Assembly (NCBI GenBank): GCA_948766235.1
Contig: CAQCFX010000030.1
Coordinates: 3,954 to 19,732 of the forward strand
Direction: 5' to 3'
Source of the DNA: an uncultured Oscillospiraceae bacterium
GTDB taxonomy: Bacteria; Bacillota; Clostridia; Oscillospirales; Oscillospiraceae
Length of the DNA stretch: 15,779 bases
Shown here: positions 12,196 to 15,779 of the stretch, piece after piece
Position numbering within the stretch: position 1 is the first letter of the stretch
Layout: each line of letters begins with the position of its first letter
Translations under genes and position numbers: made by a program
The notes under the pieces: generated by a model
Told to the model about the DNA's origin: nothing
Seen by the model: only the letters and a program-made list of their open reading frames with translations
Databases searched by the model: none

Positions 12196-13821
12196 TCACG
12201 TGCGGACAGTGTGGGCGATATAGGTCAGGTGGTCGCCTAACCGCTCCAGGTTGGACACCATGTTGATGAACACCCCGCTGGACTCCGCCCGACACTCTCC
12301 CTGGTTCAGCCGCTGGATGTGCCGGTCAATGAGCCGGCGGCGCATGGCGTCGAGCTCCTCCTCCGCCCGATTGATCCGGGGCAGAAGCTCCGGCCGTTTT
12401 TCCAACACAGCCTGTTTCGTGAGCGCGTACAGCTCCTCCACCTGTCCCACCATACCCCCCAGCTCCTCCTTCACGGTGCCGGAGAAATCCAGGCCGTGGT
12501 CCATGGACTTTTGGGCGTACTTGGTGAAGTTGTCGGCAATTTCGGCAATACGCATGATGTCCCCTAAATTGCTGTGCAGGTCGGAGATGGCCTCCTCCTC
12601 CGCCAGCTTACTCTGGGCGGACAGGCGAATCAGATAGTTCACCATACCCTGGCATACGCCGTTGGCCCGGTCGATGAGCTGATGGGTGGGCTCAATCAGC
12701 CCGCGGTCCCTTCCGTCAAAGGCGCGGTAGCCGGTGCGAAACGCCTCCATGGCGGTGTCAGAGAGTCGAATCATCTCCTTCTCCAGCTGGGAGATTGCCA
12801 GGGAGGCGGAGGCCAGCATACGCTCGTCCAGATAGGTCTCCTCCGCCGCCTGCTCCGTATTCTCCTGGATAAGCATCTGGGACACCTTCACAAACCAACC
12901 GCACAGCGGCAGAAACAGCACCGTGCACGTAACGTTGAAAAAGGTGTGAAACATGGCGATCTGGGTGGCGGGCGCGGCAAACCACCGGCGGAAGGTGGTC
13001 TCCATAAAGTCCGGCCAGCACAGCAGCACCACAAGGAAGACGGCGCTGCCCAAGGTGTTGAACATCAGGTGAATCAGCCCCGCCCGCCGGGCGTTGGCCC
13101 CGGCTGTGGCGGAGGACATCAGCGCGGTGACGCAGGAGCCAATATTGGTGCCCAGGATGATGTACAGCACCTCGTTGCCCCCGCCGCCGATGGTGAGCCC
13201 CGCCACCGACATGGCGATGATAACGGAGGTGATGGCCGAGCTGGACTGCACCAGGGCGGTGAGCGCCACGCCGGCCAGCACCAGCAGCAGGGGGTTGGAC
13301 ACCGTCTCAAAAACGCCCTGGATGACGTCCCGGTTGGCCTTCATGGCATCGGACATCAGGGCCAGGCCCACAAAAATCAGCCCCAGCCCCGCCAGAATCA
13401 GCCCCGTCTTTTTCAACGCGTCCTTTTTGCAGGCCATATTCATCATAATGCCCGCAAACACCAGAATCTGAATGCAGGTGGTGATGGGAAAGGCGCTCAG
13501 CGCAGCGATCTGTGCGGTGACGGTGGTGCCGATGTTGGCGCCCATAATCATGGCCGCCGCCTGGTACAGGTTCATCACTCCCACGTTCACAAAGCCCACA
13601 ATGAGCACTGTGGTCACGCCCGAGCTCTGAATCAGCGCCGTGGCCGCCGCGCCCACCCCTACGTTCACCAGCCGCTTGTCGGCGGTTTTTCCGAACAGCT
13701 CCTTGATTTTCCCAGTGGCCAGCTGCTCAATGTTGGCCGTGAGCAGATACACTCCCACCAGGAATACCCCCGTCCCGGCCAGCAGGCGGACGAGAAACAG
13801 CAAAAGTTCTGCCATAGTCAT
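12196..13821 (-). CDS. Na/Pi cotransporter family protein with C-terminal PhoU domain
   Basis: 541 residues. Two Na_Pi_cotrans repeats carry the hallmark QSS motifs (65-67 in ALIQSSGVTTVLIVG; 192-194 in ALVQSSSAITSVIIA), each followed by a GxNIGT-type motif (GANIGTT 94-100; GTNIGSC 224-230). About 8-9 membrane helices occupy residues 1-320. Residues about 335-541 are a helical PhoU-like domain, ending NMVSNLERLGDHLTYIAHTV. The family moves phosphate with sodium; direction and substrate are untested for most bacterial members. The ATG at 13821 has AAAGGAG 9 bases upstream; a second ATG at 13815 is possible. A leader with a yybP-ykoY type riboswitch and terminator precedes it, which points to control by Mn2+ rather than by phosphate and is unusual for this family. 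Confidence 0.92.
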   Translation of the reverse strand: MTMAELLLFLVRLLAGTGVFLVGVYLLTANIEQLATGKIKELFGKTADKRLVNVGVGAAATALIQSSGVTTVLIVGFVNVGVMNLYQAAAMIMGANIGTTVTAQIAALSAFPITTCIQILVFAGIMMNMACKKDALKKTGLILAGLGLIFVGLALMSDAMKANRDVIQGVFETVSNPLLLVLAGVALTALVQSSSAITSVIIAMSVAGLTIGGGGNEVLYIILGTNIGSCVTALMSSATAGANARRAGLIHLMFNTLGSAVFLVVLLCWPDFMETTFRRWFAAPATQIAMFHTFFNVTCTVLFLPLCGWFVKVSQMLIQENTEQAAEETYLDERMLASASLAISQLEKEMIRLSDTAMEAFRTGYRAFDGRDRGLIEPTHQLIDRANGVCQGMVNYLIRLSAQSKLAEEEAISDLHSNLGDIMRIAEIADNFTKYAQKSMDHGLDFSGTVKEELGGMVGQVEELYALTKQAVLEKRPELLPRINRAEEELDAMRRRLIDRHIQRLNQGECRAESSGVFINMVSNLERLGDHLTYIAHTVRT

Positions 13822-13874
13822 CTGTGATCTCTCCTTTATTCATCGTTTGACGGGATCGAAGACGGCATATATAT

Positions 13875-13916
13875 AAAAAACGAGACTTTGCCGTCAAGTT
13901 AGACAGCAAAGTCTCG
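13875..13916 (-). terminator. Regulated terminator in the leader of the Na/Pi cotransporter gene
   Basis: Minus-strand stem of 15 pairs, CGAGACTTTGCTGTC pairing with GACGGCAAAGTCTCG (13916-13902 with 13895-13881), 6-base loop, then TTTTTTATATATAT. Its 5' arm is the same stretch that closes the riboswitch P1 helix, so the two structures exclude each other. Confidence 0.93.
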
Positions 13917-13998
13917 CCATTTCATTGCAGGCCGGATCGTGAGATCGTATTGACGGCCGGCAAACACAGAGTTGTTCTGTGCAGGCTACTCCCTTTGT
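13905..13998 (-). ncRNA. yybP-ykoY type Mn2+ riboswitch
   Basis: The minus-strand RNA starts CAAAG-GGAGUAG (13997-13986) and ends GAGA-CUUUG (13915-13907). The family consensus is AAAGG-GGAGUAG and GAGA-CCUUU: the flanking motifs are kept and the P1 pairs covary. Inside are hairpin CACAGA/UCUGUG (13965-13981) and an arm closed by GCCGG/CCGGC (13931-13961) with an internal loop containing GUCAAUAC. P1 overlaps the terminator, so metal binding should promote readthrough, the usual ON logic of this class. The predicted transcription start lies just before P1. Confidence 0.8.
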
Positions 13999-14008
13999 AT
14001 ACCCCATA

Positions 14009-14037
14009 TATATATCCTATTTTCGGGGGACTGTCAA
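14009..14037 (-). promoter_or_regulatory. Promoter of the Mn2+ riboswitch leader and Na/Pi cotransporter
   Basis: Minus strand: -35 TTGACA (14037-14032), 17-base spacer, -10 TATATA (14014-14009). Confidence 0.88.
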
Positions 14038-14090
14038 TTTGCATTTTCCATAAAATATTTTGCCGCTCTCAGTCCGCCCCCAATCGGGAA

Positions 14091-14130
14091 GTAAACCCAA
14101 AAAGCGCCGGAGGAATTCCTCCGGCGCTTT
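14091..14130 (-). terminator. Intrinsic terminator of the DUF2804 gene
   Basis: Perfect 30-bp palindrome, AAAGCGCCGGAGGAA (14101-14115) / TTCCTCCGGCGCTTT (14116-14130). On the minus strand T continues for five bases, then GGGTTTAC. Confidence 0.88.
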
Positions 14131-14133
14131 GCC

Positions 14134-15165
14134 TTACCACTTATTCTCCACCTTTTCCGCAAAGCCCATCAGGTCCTTTACTGAGAGGGCCGTGCCGTCG
14201 TCCAGCACCGCCGTGCCGGTAAAGCGCCCGAACACCTGGTGCTGGTCGCTTTTGATAAGCTTCACGTCGGTGCAGGCCGCCCGGTCAATCACCGGCATAA
14301 AGTCCATCTCAAACCGCCCGTCGTCGCTGGTGAAGGTCCAGGGGGAGAGGTAGTCCTCCTTCCCGTCCTTCATCGGGATGTGGAAGCTCACCTGGGAGAG
14401 CTTGTGGGCCTTCCCCTTGTAAAAGAGCATATTCTCCGTGGCGGCGGAGGTGTCCCCAAACCCATAGCCGATGTTGAAGCCGAAATCCTCCCCGTCCAGC
14501 AAGCCCGAGGCGGAGCCCCAGTACCAGGTGTTGTGGTAGGTCCACACCCCCCGGCCCCAGTCCAGCACGGCGAAGGAGTCGCTGGGGCGGAAGCTGTACA
14601 CATCGTCCCCGATGCGCACGGCGCCCTGGGCCCGCATACAGTTAATCTTTTGGTTGTAGTAAAAGTGCCCCGGCTTGTCAAAGGGGGTGCATATCACCAT
14701 GGACTCCTCCGGCTCGCCGGTGAGGGTGAGGTGCACGTCGATGGACTGCCCGTCCCGGAAGTTGTCCATGTGGGCGGTGAGCTGCCGCTTGCCGTCCGCC
14801 GCCTGGAACAGCAGGGCGTGCTTCTTCCCCGAGCTGGCGGTGATGCCCACCGCGGAGGTGGCGGGCAGGCCGGTTTTCCCCATGGGAAAGGCGGACATGG
14901 GGCTTTTGGTGATCTGCCAGGGCTGGTCCACAAAGGACAGGAAGGAGATGGAGTCCAGCCCCATATAGCTGTTGTCAGCAATGGTGAGGGCCACGCCGAA
15001 GCAGTCGTTGCCCACGTAGTAGTAGTCCCACTCCTTCAGGCGGGTGAGCCCGCCCTTCACCTTTTTCCGGTCATACACGGGCAGCAGGCGCTTGGCGTAG
15101 CCCGCTCGGGTGAGGTTGCCCTGTTCGTCCAGCAGGGGAATCGCCTCTGTGATCTCATACTGCAT
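14134..15165 (-). CDS. DUF2804 family protein
   Basis: 343 residues, about the usual length of the DUF2804 family, whose members are thought to have a lipocalin/calycin-like beta-barrel architecture; no reaction is established. There is no signal peptide or membrane segment. Conserved-looking stretches are KEWDYYYVGND (about 44-54), SFVDQPW, the DWGRGVWTYHNTWYWGSASG block (about 203-222) with FGFNIGYGFGD just after, and a final DDGTALSVKDLMGFAEKV. The W- and G-rich central block is the best family marker. The ATG at 15165 has GAGGAGG 7 bases upstream. Single-gene unit with own promoter and terminator. A lipid or hydrophobic ligand role would be inference from the fold only. Confidence 0.85.
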   Translation of the reverse strand: MQYEITEAIPLLDEQGNLTRAGYAKRLLPVYDRKKVKGGLTRLKEWDYYYVGNDCFGVALTIADNSYMGLDSISFLSFVDQPWQITKSPMSAFPMGKTGLPATSAVGITASSGKKHALLFQAADGKRQLTAHMDNFRDGQSIDVHLTLTGEPEESMVICTPFDKPGHFYYNQKINCMRAQGAVRIGDDVYSFRPSDSFAVLDWGRGVWTYHNTWYWGSASGLLDGEDFGFNIGYGFGDTSAATENMLFYKGKAHKLSQVSFHIPMKDGKEDYLSPWTFTSDDGRFEMDFMPVIDRAACTDVKLIKSDQHQVFGRFTGTAVLDDGTALSVKDLMGFAEKVENKW

Positions 15166-15213
15166 ACGAGCACCTCCTCAAAATTAGACGGCCCTCCGGC
15201 TTGCCTTTTGACC

Positions 15214-15242
15214 AGTGTACCATATTTCCCCGGAAAAGCCAA
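15214..15242 (-). promoter_or_regulatory. Promoter of the DUF2804 gene
   Basis: Minus strand: -35 TTGGCT (15242-15237), 17-base spacer, extended -10 TGGTACACT (TACACT at 15219-15214). Confidence 0.6.
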
Positions 15243-15257
15243 GGCAAACCGGGCCAC

Positions 15258-15292
15258 AAAAAGAGCCGGAAGGCCTTTTGCCTTCCGGCTCT
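15258..15292 (-). terminator. Intrinsic terminator of the stalk-domain protein gene
   Basis: 13-bp inverted repeat AGAGCCGGAAGGC (15262-15274) / GCCTTCCGGCTCT (15280-15292), 5-base loop, followed on the minus strand by TTTTGTGG. It lies just after the stop at 15298. Confidence 0.9.
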
Positions 15293-15297
15293 GCGTG

Positions 15298-15779
15298 TCA
15301 CTGCGCGTCGGAGTAGGGCTCGCTGCTGCTGACTACCACCTGGCCGTTGATGTAGGAGACGTTGAAGCCCAGGCTGCGGCCCAGGTCACGCAGCTTGAAG
15401 TAGGTGTAGCCGCCTCCTTGATCGTCGGTGAGGACGATGGAGGAAAGCTCTGCGGCCTCGTTGAAAATCATCACCTTGGCAGTTCCGTCCCGATAGGCCC
15501 GGTCCCCGGAGAAGGGGGTGGACAGCTCGCTGCCGTTGGGTTCATAGCGGAAGCGGGGGGAGAGATAGATGATGTCCTGGTCCCAGCCCACCCAGAACTG
15601 CGCCTGGGTGCCGTTAAGGTGCCAGGCCATATCCCGCAGCTTGACGTAGTTGGTGAGCCTGCCGGAGCTGTCCTTCAGCGCGTAGGCTTGGAGCGTCACG
15701 CTCTTGCCGTCCAGCAGGATGGTTTGGGTGTTGGCGTAGGCTATGCCGGCGTTCGGGGCGGGCGTCGCGGTGGGGGCCG
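15298..15779 (-). CDS. Stalk-domain (copper amine oxidase N-terminal-like) secreted protein, C-terminal part
   Basis: 159 residues are visible; the frame stays open to the right edge, so the N-terminus is missing. It begins in a Pro/Thr/Ala linker (APTATPAPNAG), then a domain of the stalk / copper amine oxidase N1-like type: ILLDGKSVTLQAYAL, TNYVKLRDMAWHLNGT, FWVGWDQDIIYLSP, and near the end YTYFKLRDLGRSLGFNVSYINGQVVVSS. The paired KLRD motifs are typical of repeats found at the ends of exported Clostridia proteins, where they are thought to serve structure or wall association, not oxidase chemistry. The function of the full protein cannot be judged from this fragment. An internal GTG at 15699 is not a real start, since the domain runs through it. 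Confidence 0.85.
   Translation of the reverse strand, partial: APTATPAPNAGIAYANTQTILLDGKSVTLQAYALKDSSGRLTNYVKLRDMAWHLNGTQAQFWVGWDQDIIYLSPRFRYEPNGSELSTPFSGDRAYRDGTAKVMIFNEAAELSSIVLTDDQGGGYTYFKLRDLGRSLGFNVSYINGQVVVSSSEPYSDAQ

Noticed and set aside
15241..15275. AAGGCAAACCGGG on the plus strand, resembling the start of a c-di-GMP-I aptamer
   Set aside because: No GAAA-capped hairpin or CGCAAAG block follows, and it runs into a terminator hairpin of the opposite strand.

Overview
The window looks like chromosomal DNA from a GC-rich anaerobic Firmicute, most likely a gut Clostridia of the Oscillospiraceae type. The basis is strong GGAGG ribosome sites, sigma-A promoters, a Firmicute-type SOS box, a short PUA-less ProB, single SLH-type and stalk-type surface domains, and c-di-GMP-I and yybP-ykoY type riboswitches. 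The organism is inferred from style, not from a marker gene. Nearly all genes are on the minus strand; only lexA and an MFS transporter are on the plus strand.

Layout from low to high coordinates. 1-1303: proB and the start of proA (proline synthesis, ATGA overlap), with promoter. 1292-2669: a WYL/YafY-type regulator fused in frame to a zinc-ribbon domain; the domain junction carries what looks like a second promoter, a dyad and a ribosome site. 2701-4702: a secreted beta-helix/SLH surface protein behind a leader with two c-di-GMP-I riboswitches in tandem and a terminator between them. 4805-9662: a MarR regulator and two overlapping ABC exporter half-transporters (one catalytically degenerate, the other with an unusual insertion of about 125 residues). 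Their long leader holds a tandem, structured repeat of about 135 bp. 9720-10481: divergent lexA with an SOS box on its -35. 10493-12191: divergent ridA and an MFS permease. 12196-14037: a Na/Pi-cotransporter family protein with PhoU tail behind a leader that matches the Mn2+-sensing yybP-ykoY riboswitch. 14091-15779: a DUF2804 protein and the C-terminal end of a stalk-domain secreted protein.

How it works together: these are mostly independent small units, each with its own sigma-A type promoter and intrinsic terminator. The most interesting parts are in the noncoding DNA. The tandem c-di-GMP switch suggests two-input control of a surface adhesin. The Mn2+-type switch sits ahead of an unexpected target. 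The leader of the drug-efflux operon contains a repeat whose stem shows compensatory changes between copies, and a 27-bp piece of it recurs at the stop codon of the WYL fusion gene. No tRNA, rRNA, CRISPR array, transposase or phage gene was seen.
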